Shown here: piece after piece, positions 18,191-27,915 of the stretch
How the letters are laid out: every line of letters starts with the position of its first letter
Numbering within the stretch: the first letter of the stretch is position 1
Source of the DNA: Corynebacterium sp.
Lineage (GTDB): Bacteria; Actinomycetota; Actinomycetes; Mycobacteriales; Mycobacteriaceae
Assembly (NCBI RefSeq): GCF_022712195.1
Contig: NZ_JALAGY010000058.1
Coordinates: 1-60,939, forward strand
Length of the DNA: 60,939 nt
Direction: 5' to 3'
Notes under the pieces: model-generated
Told to the model about the DNA's origin: nothing
The model's database searches: none
The model's input: the letters and a program-made list of their open reading frames with translations, nothing else
Position numbers and translations under genes: made by a program

Positions 18191-18234
18191 CCGGCTTTGC
18201 CTGGCTTCGCCCGGCTTTGCCTGGCTTTGTCCGG
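18191..18234. repeat. 10/20-bp tandem repeat downstream of sigA
   Basis: Two 20-bp units begin at 18191 and 18211 and differ at two positions, plus a partial third (CCGG). Each splits into two similar 10-bp units of the form CCGGCTTTGC / CTGGCTTCGC. It lies in the 88-nt non-coding gap between convergent sigA and the next gene. Confidence 0.85.
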
Positions 18235-18245
18235 CCTGAGCTCCC

Positions 18246-18620
18246 CTAGGCCCCGTCGTCGCGTCGCTCCTCCATGCACTTGCGGACCTCGTCACCCGAG
18301 TTCGACGAGCAGTCCTGCAGCGACTGTGCGGTGCTGTTCGTCACCACCCCGGCGAGAGCCACCGCGACGATCGAGACCGCCACGGCGATCATCGGGTACG
18401 ACCTGCTCCAACTCGTCGAACGCACCGCCACGATCAGCGCGACCAGTGCCACCAGCAGGACGGCGACACTGACGATCAACCCCACCCACGGGAACAGCGC
18501 CGCCGGCAACGCCAGCACGGCCAGGACCACGGCGGCGAGCCCCAGTCTGCTCTGGGACCGACCGCCCAGCACCACCGGGGCGCCGGAGTCTGCGGGACGC
18601 ACGGAGTTCTTCTTCGCCAT
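18246..18620 (-). CDS. Small membrane protein of unknown function
   Basis: A 124-residue protein with about three transmembrane helices: two adjacent ones at residues about 28-65 and one near 75-95. A hydrophilic C-terminal tail carries two cysteines (QDCSSN and RKCMEE) that could pair if it faces outward. It sits downstream of sigA, convergent. ATG 18620 lies 6 nt after TAAACT. I do not recognise a family. Confidence 0.75.
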   Translation of the reverse strand: MAKKNSVRPADSGAPVVLGGRSQSRLGLAAVVLAVLALPAALFPWVGLIVSVAVLLVALVALIVAVRSTSWSRSYPMIAVAVSIVAVALAGVVTNSTAQSLQDCSSNSGDEVRKCMEERRDDGA

Positions 18621-18626
18621 GGGCAC

Positions 18627-18632
18627 AGTTTA
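18627..18632 (-). promoter_or_regulatory. -10 element of the small membrane protein
   Basis: TAAACT on the minus strand, 6 nt before ATG 18620. GTG 18626 would directly abut the -10, so it is unlikely as a start. Confidence 0.5.
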
Positions 18633-18661
18633 ACCGACGCGGTCAGCCGCCCCGCCAGCGA

Positions 18662-20367
18662 TCACCAGTCCCGGAGGTAGGCGATCCGGTCGCGGAGCTG
18701 CTCGGCGGTGCACAGGGCGGTCGGCGGGCCTCCGCAGTTTCGACGGACCTCGTTGTGGATGGCGCCGTGGGGACGCCCGGTGCGCTGCGACTTGGCCCCG
18801 ACCAGGGCGTTGAGCTTCTTGCGCAGTGCGGGCAGTTCCTCGCTGGCGACCTTCCTGCCCCGATCCTCTGCCGGCGCCTCCGGCTTTTCAGCGGCGGTCT
18901 GTTTCGCGGCCCGGTCCCTGTTGTCGAGCTGGCTGGACTGCCGAGCACGCAGCAGGGTCTTCATCTGCTCGGCGTCCAGCAGTCCAGGCAGGCCGAGGTA
19001 CTCCTGCTCTTCCGCGGAGCCGGTCATGGTCGCTGTGCCGTAGGTGGAGCCGTCGAATATGAGGCTCTCCAGTTCGGCCTCGGCGCCGAGTGTCTCGTAA
19101 CCGCCCGGCTCGTCGGGCTCGTTCTCCTCCTTGTTCGCCTGGGCGAGGAGCTCGTCGTCCCACCCTTCGTTGGGACGGTCAGGCTTGCCGAGAACGTGGT
19201 TGCGCTGTCGCTCCATGTTCGACGCCAGGTCGAGGAGCACCGGGACGCTGGGCAGGAAGACACTGGCGGATTCGCCGGGGCGCCGGGAACGCACGAAACG
19301 TCCGATCGCCTGGGCGAAGAACAGCGGCGTCGACGCCGAGGTCGCGTAGACGCCGACGGCCAGGCGCGGGACGTCGACCCCCTCAGACACCATGCGCACC
19401 GCGACCATCCACTGGTCGGTGGAGTCGGAGAACTCCTTGATGCGGTCACTGGAGCCCTGTTCGTCGGACAGGACGACGGTCACCTTCGTGCCGGTGATCT
19501 TCTCCAGGATCGCGGCATAGGCCCTCGCCGTGGTCGTGTCGGTGGCGATGACCAGCCCGCCGGCGTCCGGGATGGACTCCCGCAACTGCATCAGCCGGGT
19601 GTGGGCCGCGCTGAGGACGGCCGGGATCCACTCGCCCTTCGGGTCCAGTGCCGTCTTCCAGGCTCGTGCGGTCTGCTCGGCGTTCAGCGGAGTTCCCAGC
19701 CGGGCCTCGTACTCCTCGCCGGCGCTGTCACGCCACCGTGCCTGCCCCGAGTACGCGAGGAAGACGACCGGCCGCACGACGCCGTCGGCCAGGGCGTCGG
19801 AGTAGCCGTAGGTGTAGTCCGACTGGGACACCAGTGCCCCGTCGACCTCCTTGTAGGTGACGAAGGGGATCTCGGAGTCGTCGGACCTGAACGGCGTACC
19901 GGTGAGCGCCAGGCGCCGTTCGGCCTGCTCGTAGGCGAAGCGGACCCCGTCGCCCCAGCTCTTCGCGTCGCCGGCGTGGTGGATCTCGTCGAGGATCACC
20001 AGCGTCTTTCGTGCCGTGGCGACCTGGTAGTGCTTCGTCGGCTTCATCCCGACCTGCGCGTAGGTCACCGCCACACCGTCGTGGGCGTTGTTCACCGCGG
20101 AGGAGTTGGTGAACTCCGCGTCGATGGAGATGCCCTGGCGCGCGGCGGCCTGCGCCCACTGGATCTTCAGGTGCTCGGTGGGCACCACGATGACGAGCCG
20201 CTGAACGACCCTGCTGTCCAGCAGCATCCGGGCGACAGTCAACGCGAAGGTGGTCTTACCTGCACCCGGGGTGGCCACCGCGAGGTAGTCCTGCGGGGCT
20301 GTGTCGATGTAGCGTCGGAGTGCGGCCTGCTGCCAGGCACGGAGCGTGCCGTATGCGTTGGCCCCAC
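18662..20367 (-). CDS. SF2 DEAD/DEAH-box helicase, XPB/RadD-like
   Basis: A 567-residue helicase. Motif I is ATPGAGKTT (about residues 34-42), motif II is DEIHH, motif III-like TGTPFRSDD follows, and motif VI is QAIGRFVRSRRPGE. The C-terminal 150 residues are charged and lack known motifs. It probably acts in DNA repair or remodelling, but no substrate is evident. The GTG start (20367) directly abuts the TGA of the DUF3039 gene (20370-20368), so the two are coupled. GGAAGAA precedes it. Confidence 0.87.
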
Positions 20368-20610
20368 TCACTTCTTCCGGAGCCCCTTGTAGATGCTCTC
20401 GCAGTCGGGGCAGACAGGCGAGCCGGGCTTCGCCTGCTTGGTGACGGGGAAGGTCTCGCCACACAGGGCGACGACCATCCGACCGTTGATCGCGGAGTCG
20501 ACGATCTTGTCCTTCTTGACGTAGTGGAAGAACTTCGGGGTGTCGTCCGAGGTCGTGTCTTCGGTCCGGACGTCGGGCCGCTCAATCGTTGTCGTTCCAG
20601 GAGTAGTCAC
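20368..20610 (-). CDS. DUF3039 protein
   Basis: An 80-residue protein of the actinobacterial DUF3039 family. A probable zinc site consists of C in VALCGETF plus CPDC near the C-terminus, with a histidine in FFHYVKK. It forms an operon with the downstream helicase, a pairing kept across Corynebacteriales, so a shared function is likely. GTG 20610 is set by the CATTAT -10 6 nt upstream. Confidence 0.85.
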   Translation of the reverse strand: MTTPGTTTIERPDVRTEDTTSDDTPKFFHYVKKDKIVDSAINGRMVVALCGETFPVTKQAKPGSPVCPDCESIYKGLRKK

Positions 20611-20616
20611 GTCCCC

Positions 20617-20622
20617 ATAATG
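20617..20622 (-). promoter_or_regulatory. -10 element of the DUF3039-helicase operon
   Basis: CATTAT on the minus strand, 6 nt before GTG 20610. The first base deviates from the T-A start used at most other promoters here. Confidence 0.45.
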
Positions 20623-20733
20623 CCCTCCCACGGCCGTGTTTTCCACCCGCGCCGGTCGGCGCTCACTTCCCCGGTCACTTCCCCGCCCACGTGCCGGGAC
20701 GGTACCGGGGGTTGTGGCGGACATGCACGGGAC

Positions 20734-20739
20734 TACGGT
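20734..20739 (+). promoter_or_regulatory. -10 element of the DUF3099 gene
   Basis: TACGGT lies 7 nt before ATG 20747. Confidence 0.5.
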
Positions 20740-20746
20740 TGTGCCC

Positions 20747-21229
20747 ATGTCCCAGCACCAGTCCCGTCGTCGCCGAGGTGACGACGTCTCGGTCATCACC
20801 GATGCCCGGCGTTCACCCCTGGACGACTGGCGGCACCGCCGCCGCCTCTACGCGGCACTGCAGCTGGCACGTATCCCGCTGCTGGTCGCCGCCGTCGTCG
20901 CCTACGCGTGGCTGCACAGCCCGGTCCTCGCCGCGGTGTTCGCCGTCATCTCGCTGCCTCTGCCCTGGGCGGCGGTGCTGCTGGCCAACGAGAAGACCGA
21001 CGACCGGGAGAAGGGCCAGCCGAAGGTCTACAAGCCGGCACTGGCCCGGCAATACCGCGACAGCATCACCGACCCCCAGCTGGGACGCCCGGTCAGCGGT
21101 GAACTCGCCGGCGCCGGCCACGCCGTCATCGACGCAGAGACCGACACAGACACAGACACAGCCGACAGAAATGACACCGACACCCATGGAGCGCAGCGAC
21201 TTGACGGACACGACGACACAGACCGCTGA
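20747..21229 (+). CDS. DUF3099 membrane protein
   Basis: A 160-residue protein of the DUF3099 family with two transmembrane helices at about residues 45-85, flanked by Arg-rich segments. The C-terminal 30 residues are a low-complexity Asp/Thr run encoded by GACACA repeats. That run overlaps the start region of the methyltransferase gene. The function is unknown. Confidence 0.82.
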   Translation: MSQHQSRRRRGDDVSVITDARRSPLDDWRHRRRLYAALQLARIPLLVAAVVAYAWLHSPVLAAVFAVISLPLPWAAVLLANEKTDDREKGQPKVYKPALARQYRDSITDPQLGRPVSGELAGAGHAVIDAETDTDTDTADRNDTDTHGAQRLDGHDDTDR

Positions 21230-22793
21230 CCCCGGCTCCCCGTGCCTGGGAGAACTCGTCCGCGCCCTGGCCGCCATGGACTACGGCTCTGCACTGCTGC
21301 TCCGCAGCCTGGGCAGGGAGGGCCATGCCGAGGCTCTCGCCGGCAATCCCGCCGGTGCATGCTGGCACCTCGACCGCCGGACGGGCCCGGGCGAGGACGG
21401 CGCCCCTGCCCGGGAGAGTCTCCTCACCCGCGCGTTCTTCCTGCGCATGCCGGTTGACCGGGACGACCTCGCCCGGCTGCTCGGTACGTCCCTGGTCGAC
21501 GAGCTGTGTACGGCGGGCGTCCTCTCCGAGAGCCGCCGGGAGGGTGCTCCGGCCACCGTCCGCTCCCAGGTCGACGTCCGTCCCGTCGCACACCCGGTAC
21601 ACCGGGCGGACGGCGGTGAAGCCCTCGTCGTCTCCGACGCCGATGCGTCGCTGGAGGACAGGAACCCCGGCGCCGACCATGTCCCCGGCGTCGGCCAGGC
21701 CCCGCTGACGTTGCTGAACCAGGTGCCCTCGACCCCGGTCGGACGGCTGCTCGACCTCGGCACCGGGTCCGGGGTGCTGGCGTTGACGGTGGACGCGTGG
21801 CAGACCGTGGCCACCGACGTGCACGACCGCGCACTGGACTTCGCCCGAGCCTCACACCGGTCGGTCACCGACCGCACCGTCGACTGGCGCACCGGCAGCT
21901 GGTTCGACCCGGTTGAGGGCGAGAAGTTCGACCGGATCATCTCCAACCCGCCGTTCGTCGTCGGCCCCGCCGAGGACGGCCAGATCTACCGCGACTCCGG
22001 ACTCCGCCTCGACGACGCGACGCGGACCGTGGTCCAGGGTGCGGCGGAACACCTGGCCCACGGTGGTACGGCCCACCTTCTCGGTGCGTGGGCGACATCG
22101 TTGTCCGAGTCGGCCGCCAGCCGCGTGGCCGGGTGGATCCCCGCCGAGGGGGTCCGTGCGTGGGTGATTCAGCGAGACGAGGTCAGTCCCTCCGTCTACG
22201 TCCGTACGTGGACCGCGGACGCGTCGCTGGACCTGCGCACCCCGGCCGGTCAGACCCGGGTGCGGAGGTGGCTGGACTACCTCGACGACAACGGTGTGAC
22301 CCGGATCGGCATGGGCTACGTCCACATGCAGCGCATCGACGGCCCGTCCGAGGTGACCTTCGAGGTGCTCGACTCCCCCGACCTCGGCTTTGTCGGCGAC
22401 GAGGTGGGCGAGTACTTCGTGCGCGCCGGGTGGTTGGCACAGCGTGACGCCGGTGAGATCCTCGACGCCCGCTTCCAGGTACGTCCCGGGCTGGCGAGGG
22501 AGAACGTGGAGGTCGCCCGGACTGACGGGGACGAACCCGGGTTCCGAGAGGCGGTCGTCCGTCTCACCCGTACCGACGGCCCCGGATTCAGTCACGACAT
22601 CGACGACGCACTGTCCTCCGTGGTCGCCGGTCTGTCCCCTCACGGGCTGAACCTCCGCGACGTCGCCGGCCTGTACTGCGCCGTGAACGACCTTGACGAG
22701 GAGGAGTTCACCGACGCGCTGGTCCCGCTGGTCGTGGACCTGGTGCGCCACGGTATGGTGCTCCCCGCCGAACTGCTGGAGGAGGAAGCTTGA
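21171..22793 (+). CDS. Class I SAM-dependent methyltransferase with NPPF motif
   Basis: A protein of about 540 residues. The middle holds a Rossmann SAM site [13 protein letters not shown] and the NPPF tetrapeptide in [12 protein letters not shown], which is typical of N6-adenine, N5-glutamine or rRNA guanine methyltransferases. Flanking regions of about 150 residues N-terminal and 230 C-terminal resemble the paired DUFs seen in actinobacterial homologues. The substrate is unknown. The start is uncertain: ATG 21171 or 21186 overlaps DUF3099, while TTG 21201 has GGAG 9 nt upstream. The gene is coupled to dtd. Confidence 0.82.
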   Translation: MTPTPMERSDLTDTTTQTADPGSPCLGELVRALAAMDYGSALLLRSLGREGHAEALAGNPAGACWHLDRRTGPGEDGAPARESLLTRAFFLRMPVDRDDLARLLGTSLVDELCTAGVLSESRREGAPATVRSQVDVRPVAHPVHRADGGEALVVSDADASLEDRNPGADHVPGVGQAPLTLLNQVPSTPVGRLLDLGTGSGVLALTVDAWQTVATDVHDRALDFARASHRSVTDRTVDWRTGSWFDPVEGEKFDRIISNPPFVVGPAEDGQIYRDSGLRLDDATRTVVQGAAEHLAHGGTAHLLGAWATSLSESAASRVAGWIPAEGVRAWVIQRDEVSPSVYVRTWTADASLDLRTPAGQTRVRRWLDYLDDNGVTRIGMGYVHMQRIDGPSEVTFEVLDSPDLGFVGDEVGEYFVRAGWLAQRDAGEILDARFQVRPGLARENVEVARTDGDEPGFREAVVRLTRTDGPGFSHDIDDALSSVVAGLSPHGLNLRDVAGLYCAVNDLDEEEFTDALVPLVVDLVRHGMVLPAELLEEEA

Positions 22794-23266
22794 GAGCCGT
22801 GGTAAGTACCGTGCACGAGGCGAGCGTGACCGTGGACGGCGAGGTCGTCGGCGCGGTGGACGCCGACCGCGACGGTGCCGGCCGTGGAGCCCTGCTGGCG
22901 CTGGTCGGGGTCGGGCGCGAGGACGGCCCCGATGCATGGAGGACGGTGGCGCGGAAGATCGCCGAACTGCGGATCCTGCCACGCGTGGGTGAGCCCTGGG
23001 ACGGTGTCCGGGACGCCGGGGCACAGGACAACGGGGCCGAGATCCTGGTGGTCAGCCAGTTCACGCTCATGGGCGCCACTGCGAAGGGCCGGCGTCCGTC
23101 CTGGTCTGCGGCGGCTCCCGGGCCGGAGGCGGAGGAGGTGATCACCTGGATCGTCGAGGACCTGCGGGGGCGGGGGCTGCGGGTGGAGACCGGAGTGTTC
23201 GGCGCCATGATGGACGTCCGTTCCACCAACGCCGGCCCTTATACCGTGGTCGTCGAGGCGGAGTGA
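22790..23266 (+). CDS. dtd: D-aminoacyl-tRNA deacylase
   Basis: A 158-residue DTD enzyme that hydrolyses D-aminoacyl-tRNAs and mischarged Gly-tRNA(Ala). The signature [17 protein letters not shown] and the C-terminal Gly-cisPro motif in NAGPYTV are both present. The start is a TTG that overlaps the TGA of the upstream methyltransferase, with GGAGGA 5 nt before it; translation is therefore coupled. Confidence 0.94.
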   Translation: MRAVVSTVHEASVTVDGEVVGAVDADRDGAGRGALLALVGVGREDGPDAWRTVARKIAELRILPRVGEPWDGVRDAGAQDNGAEILVVSQFTLMGATAKGRRPSWSAAAPGPEAEEVITWIVEDLRGRGLRVETGVFGAMMDVRSTNAGPYTVVVEAE

Positions 23267-23392
23267 GGAGACGCTCCCGCCACCGGGGTCCCCCTCCCCC
23301 ACATGAGGGTGACCCGGAACTTCATTGCCAGAGCCACTCACCTGCAGCTTCCATCACACGTCGGGTGAGAAGGTGGCGAGAACGTTAGGGCC

Positions 23393-23419
23393 GGAACAAT
23401 TTCCGAACGCGACCCGTTG
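23393..23419 (+). promoter_or_regulatory. SigH-type promoter of sigB
   Basis: GGAA (23393-23396) is separated by 19 nt from GTTG (23416-23419). This fits the actinobacterial SigH/SigR consensus (GGAA, 17-21 nt, GTT). It lies about 45 nt before the sigB ATG, leaving room for a short leader with an AGGAGG SD. The sigB gene of C. glutamicum is known to be SigH-dependent. Confidence 0.72.
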
Positions 23420-23462
23420 GACTGTTTAGAGCTTCCGCCACCGAACCCAGGAGGTCAACCAG

Positions 23463-24605
23463 ATGGGCAACCGCACGACGAAGAACTCCGGCACACCGGA
23501 AGAGAACGACATCCTGGAGACCACCCGAGAAGCCGCAGACACCCCCGCGGAGATCGACGAACTCCAGGATGTGGCGGTCGCGCCGTCCGTGGACCCCGTG
23601 GAGGATCCCGCGGACGCCGTGGATGCCGCCGTCGCGGATGACACGGCCGACGACGTTCCCGAGGACAAGGGACGCCGCCGGGGAAACAACGAGAATCCCT
23701 CGGCCGACCTGGTTCGGGTGTACCTCAACGGAATCGGCAAGACGGCACTGCTCACCGCCGAGGACGAGGTGGAGCTTTCCAAGCGCATCGAGGTGGGCCT
23801 GTACGCGGAGCACCTTCTGGAGAACAGTGACAAGCTGACCCGTGCAGCCAAGCGTGACATGAAGATCCTGGCCCGTGAGGGACGTGCGGCACGCACCCAC
23901 CTGCTGGAGGCAAACCTGCGTCTGGTGGTGTCCCTGGCGAAGCGGTACACCGGTCGTGGCATGCCGTTGCTCGACCTCATCCAGGAGGGCAACCTAGGGC
24001 TGATCCGCGCGATGGAGAAGTTCGACTACGCCAAGGGCTTCAAGTTCTCCACCTACGCCACCTGGTGGATCCGTCAGGCCATCACCCGTGGCATGGCCGA
24101 CCAGTCCCGTACGATCCGGCTGCCTGTGCACCTGGTGGAGCAGGTGAACAAGCTGTCCCGGATCAAGCGTGAGATGTACCAGCACCTGGGCCGTGAGGCG
24201 ACCAACGAGGAACTCGCCGAGGAGTCCGGCATCGACGAGTCCAAGATCGAGATGCTGCTCAAGCAGTCCCGCGACCCGGTGAGCCTGGACATGCCGGTCG
24301 GCTCCGACGAGGAGGCCCCGCTGGGCGACTTCATCGAGGATTCCGAGGCGACGGACGCTGAGGCGGCGGTGGTGGCCTCCCTGCGCCACTCCGATGTACG
24401 GGCGGTGCTCGACACCCTGGAGGAACGCGAGCAGGACGTGATCAAGCTGCGCTACGGCCTGGACGACGGGATGCCCCGCACCCTGGACCAGATCGGCCGG
24501 AGTTTCGGGCTCTCCCGCGAGCGCGTGCGGCAGATCGAGCGTGAGGTCATGACGAAGCTCCGCGAAGGCGACCGGGCAGCCCGACTGCGCGAATACGCGG
24601 TCTGA
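23463..24605 (+). CDS. sigB: Principal-like sigma factor SigB
   Basis: A 380-residue group 2 sigma-70 factor. An acidic N-terminal 75 residues precede region 1.2 ([18 protein letters not shown]). Region 2 contains [21 protein letters not shown] and [17 protein letters not shown], and region 4.2 is [19 protein letters not shown]. It lacks the Lys-rich tail of SigA. It serves stationary phase and general stress, and is read from a SigH-type promoter here. A strong SD (AGGAGG) precedes the ATG. Confidence 0.97.
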   Translation: MGNRTTKNSGTPEENDILETTREAADTPAEIDELQDVAVAPSVDPVEDPADAVDAAVADDTADDVPEDKGRRRGNNENPSADLVRVYLNGIGKTALLTAEDEVELSKRIEVGLYAEHLLENSDKLTRAAKRDMKILAREGRAARTHLLEANLRLVVSLAKRYTGRGMPLLDLIQEGNLGLIRAMEKFDYAKGFKFSTYATWWIRQAITRGMADQSRTIRLPVHLVEQVNKLSRIKREMYQHLGREATNEELAEESGIDESKIEMLLKQSRDPVSLDMPVGSDEEAPLGDFIEDSEATDAEAAVVASLRHSDVRAVLDTLEEREQDVIKLRYGLDDGMPRTLDQIGRSFGLSRERVRQIEREVMTKLREGDRAARLREYAV

Positions 24606-24616
24606 CACGGAGCGAG

Positions 24617-24657
24617 GCGGTCTCGACCTGTCCGGCTCGTCGGACAGGTCAGACCGC
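24617..24657 (+). terminator. sigB terminator
   Basis: A 17-bp stem with one bulged C: 24617-24623 plus 24625-24634 pair with 24641-24650 plus 24651-24657 around a 6-nt loop. It begins 12 nt after the sigB stop. A short CTCA follows rather than a U-run. Confidence 0.8.
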
Positions 24658-24773
24658 TCAACCATGTCCGCCGATAACCGTGTAGGTTGTAGGTCACTAG
24701 TGTGTGAATAAATCCCGTGAATGCGACCGTGAGTTTTCGCTGGTCGTATACGTCAGAGAAAGGCCATGGTCGA

Positions 24774-25463
24774 GTGAAGGACCTCGTCGATACCACTGAG
24801 ATGTACCTCCGGACGATCTACGAACTGGAGGAGGAGGGCATCCCTCCGCTCCGCGCCCGGATCGCCGAGCGACTCGACCAGTCCGGCCCGACCGTCAGCC
24901 AGACCGTGGCCCGTATGGAACGTGACAATCTTCTCTGGATCGCGGACGACCGCTCCCTCAAGCTCACCGAGGAGGGCCGGGAGCACGCCACCGCCGTGAT
25001 GCGGAAGCACCGCCTTGCCGAGCGCCTGCTCGTCGACGTCATCGGGCTGCCCTGGGAGTCCGTCCATGACGAGGCCTGCCGGTGGGAGCACGTGATGGGT
25101 GACGAGGTCGAGAAGCGGCTGCTCGCCGTGCTCGAGGACCACAACACCTCACCGTTCGGAAACCCGGTGCCAGGTCTCGAGAAGCTCGGCCAGACCTCGG
25201 TCGGCAACCCGGACAACTCCCACCGTGCCTCGGACCTGGACCTGAGTTCCCCGCGTAAGGCCACGATCGTCAGCTTCAATGAGATCGTCCAGGTCGAGCA
25301 CAAGGTCATCGGCAGGCTGGGACAGTACGGGATTCGGCCCGGGACCACGGTGACCATCCAGGACACCCCGGACGGGCTCACCCTGCAGACCCCCGGCGGG
25401 GACAGTGTGGTTGTCCCGGAGGAGCTGGGCCACGCCATCCGTATCGTCGTCGAGGGGAACTGA
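24774..25463 (+). CDS. dtxR: Iron-dependent repressor DtxR
   Basis: A 229-residue metal-activated repressor. The primary metal site (M10, C102, E105, H106) and ancillary site (H79, E83, H98) fall at exactly the C. diphtheriae positions. A winged helix (residues about 20-70), a dimer domain and a C-terminal SH3-like domain (about 150-225) are recognisable. With Fe2+ it represses iron uptake and activates storage. GTG 24774 matches the known N-terminus ([21 protein letters not shown]). GAAAGG sits about 11 nt upstream; TATACG at 24747-24752 may be its -10. Confidence 0.97.
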   Translation: MKDLVDTTEMYLRTIYELEEEGIPPLRARIAERLDQSGPTVSQTVARMERDNLLWIADDRSLKLTEEGREHATAVMRKHRLAERLLVDVIGLPWESVHDEACRWEHVMGDEVEKRLLAVLEDHNTSPFGNPVPGLEKLGQTSVGNPDNSHRASDLDLSSPRKATIVSFNEIVQVEHKVIGRLGQYGIRPGTTVTIQDTPDGLTLQTPGGDSVVVPEELGHAIRIVVEGN

Positions 25464-25469
25464 GAACCT

Positions 25470-26468
25470 ATGGGTCTCGCTGAAGGAAGCCATGTCCTGG
25501 TCACCGGCGGCGCCGGCTACGTGGGGAGCGTCTGCGCGACGGTGCTCTGCGAGCAGGGCTACCGGGTCACCGTGATCGACGACCTCTCCACCGGCAACCG
25601 CGAGGCGGTGCCGGCGGACGCGACCTTCCTGGAGGGGGATGTCCTCGACCGGGCTCCGGAGGCCCTGGCCGACGACTGTGCCGCGGTCTTCCACTTCGCC
25701 GCGAAGTCGCTGGTGGGCGAGTCGGTCGAGGCGCCTGACATCTACTGGCACGGAAATGTGGTCACCTCGCTACGGCTGCTGGACCTGATGCGCGGTCACG
25801 GTGTCGACAACCTCGTCTTCTCCTCCACCGCGGCCTGCTACGGAGAGCCGGCGTCGGTGCCGATCACCGAGGACATGGCGACGGCCCCGACCAACCCCTA
25901 CGGGGCGTCGAAGTTGTCGATCGACCAGATCATCACGTCCTACGCCCACGCCTACGGGCTCGGTGCCACGAGCCTGCGCTACTTCAACGTCGCCGGCGCC
26001 TACGGGGACACCGGAGAGAACCGTGTCGTTGAGACACACCTGATTCCGCTCGTACTCCAGGTGGCGCTCGGTGCCCGGGACAAGATCATGGTCTTCGGCG
26101 ACGACTGGCCCACCCCCGACGGGACGTGTGTGCGCGACTACATCCACATCCGCGACCTCGCCGACGCACACCTGCTCGCCGCCCGCTCCAACACGTCCGG
26201 GGAGCACCGCATCTTCAACCTGGGTTCCGGCGACGGCTACAGTGTCCAGCAGGTCATCGACACCTGCCGTGAGGTCACCGGGCACCCCATCCCGGCGGTC
26301 ACCGCACCCCGTCGTGCCGGCGACCCCGCCACCTTGATCGCCTCCTCGGCACGGGCGGTCAAGGAGCTCGGCTGGACCCCTACCCGCAGCGACCTGCACA
26401 CCATCGTCTCCGACGCATGGGCCTTCACGTCCCGGCTCGGCGACCGAGCGCATTTCGCACGGCGGTAA
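25470..26468 (+). CDS. galE: UDP-glucose 4-epimerase
   Basis: A 332-residue extended short-chain dehydrogenase. NAD binds at [12 protein letters not shown], the catalytic pair is S in FSSTAACYG and Y in NPYGASK, and [10 protein letters not shown] is conserved. It makes UDP-galactose for arabinogalactan. It lies 6 nt after dtxR, forming the dtxR-galE operon typical of corynebacteria. Its last 44 nt overlap the end of the convergent DUF4192 gene. Confidence 0.95.
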   Translation: MGLAEGSHVLVTGGAGYVGSVCATVLCEQGYRVTVIDDLSTGNREAVPADATFLEGDVLDRAPEALADDCAAVFHFAAKSLVGESVEAPDIYWHGNVVTSLRLLDLMRGHGVDNLVFSSTAACYGEPASVPITEDMATAPTNPYGASKLSIDQIITSYAHAYGLGATSLRYFNVAGAYGDTGENRVVETHLIPLVLQVALGARDKIMVFGDDWPTPDGTCVRDYIHIRDLADAHLLAARSNTSGEHRIFNLGSGDGYSVQQVIDTCREVTGHPIPAVTAPRRAGDPATLIASSARAVKELGWTPTRSDLHTIVSDAWAFTSRLGDRAHFARR

Positions 26469-27753
26469 CCGCCTCTCGGTCCAGCACCGGCTCCGCCACC
26501 GCCCCGTGACCGGGTTGCCCGGCAGGCGCGGTGGTGGCCGACACGGCCTCGATCTGGGAGAGTCCCTGGTCGAGGATGCTACGGACAGCTCTGGCGGCAG
26601 AGCCGTCGCACACCCCGTCCCACAGGACACCCGCCAACGACATCGTCAGCAGGTCGTCCCCGAGCTGTCCGGTGTCACCGTTGACCCCCGGCAGGCGGCC
26701 CGCCCCACTCTCCTGCGCCATCTCCTGCAGGCAGCGCCGGGCAGCCCGGTGCCCCAGCGCCCCGTGGTTCCCGCACCACCCCAGGACCGCCACCAGCAGG
26801 AGTGCCCGGCTACGCAGAGAACACCGAGCCAGTGCCGCGGTCTCCAGCAGCAGCGCCATCACCACGGTCGCCGCCCCACCCGCGGCCAGCGTCACCAGAG
26901 ACGGGAAGAGCCGCACGTTCGTGCAGAATGTGTAGACCTTCTCCGCCGTGTCCCGGTCTGCCAGGGTCCGGCGCACGGCGTCCCGCGCCAGTCGTAGGGG
27001 CGCTACGTCGTCTTCCCCCCGGTGCCCCCGGGTCTTCCGTGCGGCCACCTCGTCCCGGAGTCTGGCCACCAGGGCACAGACGTCCGACGGGGTCACTGCG
27101 CCGCCGAAGTCTCGCCCTCCGGACCCCGTGGTCCAGCTCGCCGGCAGATGTGCCCGCACCTCCCCGTCCTCGACCGGGTCGAGCTCCCTGTCGATCGACT
27201 CCGACGTCGCCGCCGAGTCATGCACCGTCGTCCCGCCCGTCGAGAGGATCGGGCTTCGCTGGGGATCCTCGAGTTTCCCCCGGCGTCGGACACACCAGCC
27301 ACCTCCTCGGCCCGACGGGACCACCTCCCGCCACACGCCCCCGCCCCTCACGGACTCGGTGACGTAGACACCGGACACACCGACGGCGTTGTCGTCCAGT
27401 TCACACAGCACCGTGGTGAGCACATCCGTCGTACGGCCGTCGAAGGGCCAGCTGTGTGGCGCGACGACGATGACGGCCGCCCGGGCGTCAGGCATGTCGT
27501 AGACGGCCCCACACAGTGCGTCTGTGCCGGCTGCGGCTGACTCGGGCAGGAGATCGGTCCGCACGACCGGCCCGACCGCCTCCAACCGGTCCCCGTGATA
27601 GCTGAGTCCTACGAGCACGACACTGGCCGTCGGGGTGAACCCGAGGAGCCCGGGAACTGCCGCGATGAGTCCCCCGGGACCGCTGTCGATGACGACGGGA
27701 CCGCCGGAGGGAATTCCGGGGCCCCGCGAGTGGTTGTGGTGAGTGGAAGTCAT
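26425..27753 (-). CDS. DUF4192 family protein
   Basis: A 442-residue actinobacterial protein of the DUF4192 family, function unknown. The N-terminal core ([26 protein letters not shown]) is the conserved part. The middle, at about residues 150-230, is variable and low-complexity. Alpha-helical repeats near the C-terminus contain [12 protein letters not shown]. The ATG is preceded by GGAGG at 8 nt. The frame stays open upstream to 28155, but that part lacks family similarity and overlaps the divergent PAC2 gene. Confidence 0.82.
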   Translation of the reverse strand: MTSTHHNHSRGPGIPSGGPVVIDSGPGGLIAAVPGLLGFTPTASVVLVGLSYHGDRLEAVGPVVRTDLLPESAAAGTDALCGAVYDMPDARAAVIVVAPHSWPFDGRTTDVLTTVLCELDDNAVGVSGVYVTESVRGGGVWREVVPSGRGGGWCVRRRGKLEDPQRSPILSTGGTTVHDSAATSESIDRELDPVEDGEVRAHLPASWTTGSGGRDFGGAVTPSDVCALVARLRDEVAARKTRGHRGEDDVAPLRLARDAVRRTLADRDTAEKVYTFCTNVRLFPSLVTLAAGGAATVVMALLLETAALARCSLRSRALLLVAVLGWCGNHGALGHRAARRCLQEMAQESGAGRLPGVNGDTGQLGDDLLTMSLAGVLWDGVCDGSAARAVRSILDQGLSQIEAVSATTAPAGQPGHGAVAEPVLDREAVTAVRNALGRRAGT

Positions 27754-27868
27754 GGAGACATCCTCCACCGGAGACCCGCCCGCGGTTCCTCCGCTCCAGT
27801 GGTTCAACCAGGAGCATGTGGACAAGCCGCACCCTGTGGAGATCCACTGGTGCGGGAAGGGCGACTGG

Positions 27869-27874
27869 TAGAAT
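27869..27874 (+). promoter_or_regulatory. -10 element of the PAC2 gene
   Basis: TAGAAT with a predicted start near 27881, giving a leader of about 35 nt with an AAGGGAG SD. No good -35 is visible. Confidence 0.5.
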
Positions 27875-27915
27875 AGATCCACTGCGTCGCACGTCAGTGA
27901 AGGGAGCACACGAAC

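Noticed and set aside
18191..18234. CRISPR-like array
   Set aside because: Units are directly adjacent with no spacers and no cas genes are present.
23280..23320. dtd terminator
   Set aside because: A possible stem near 23286 has a mismatch, a 10-nt loop and no U-run, so I did not annotate it.
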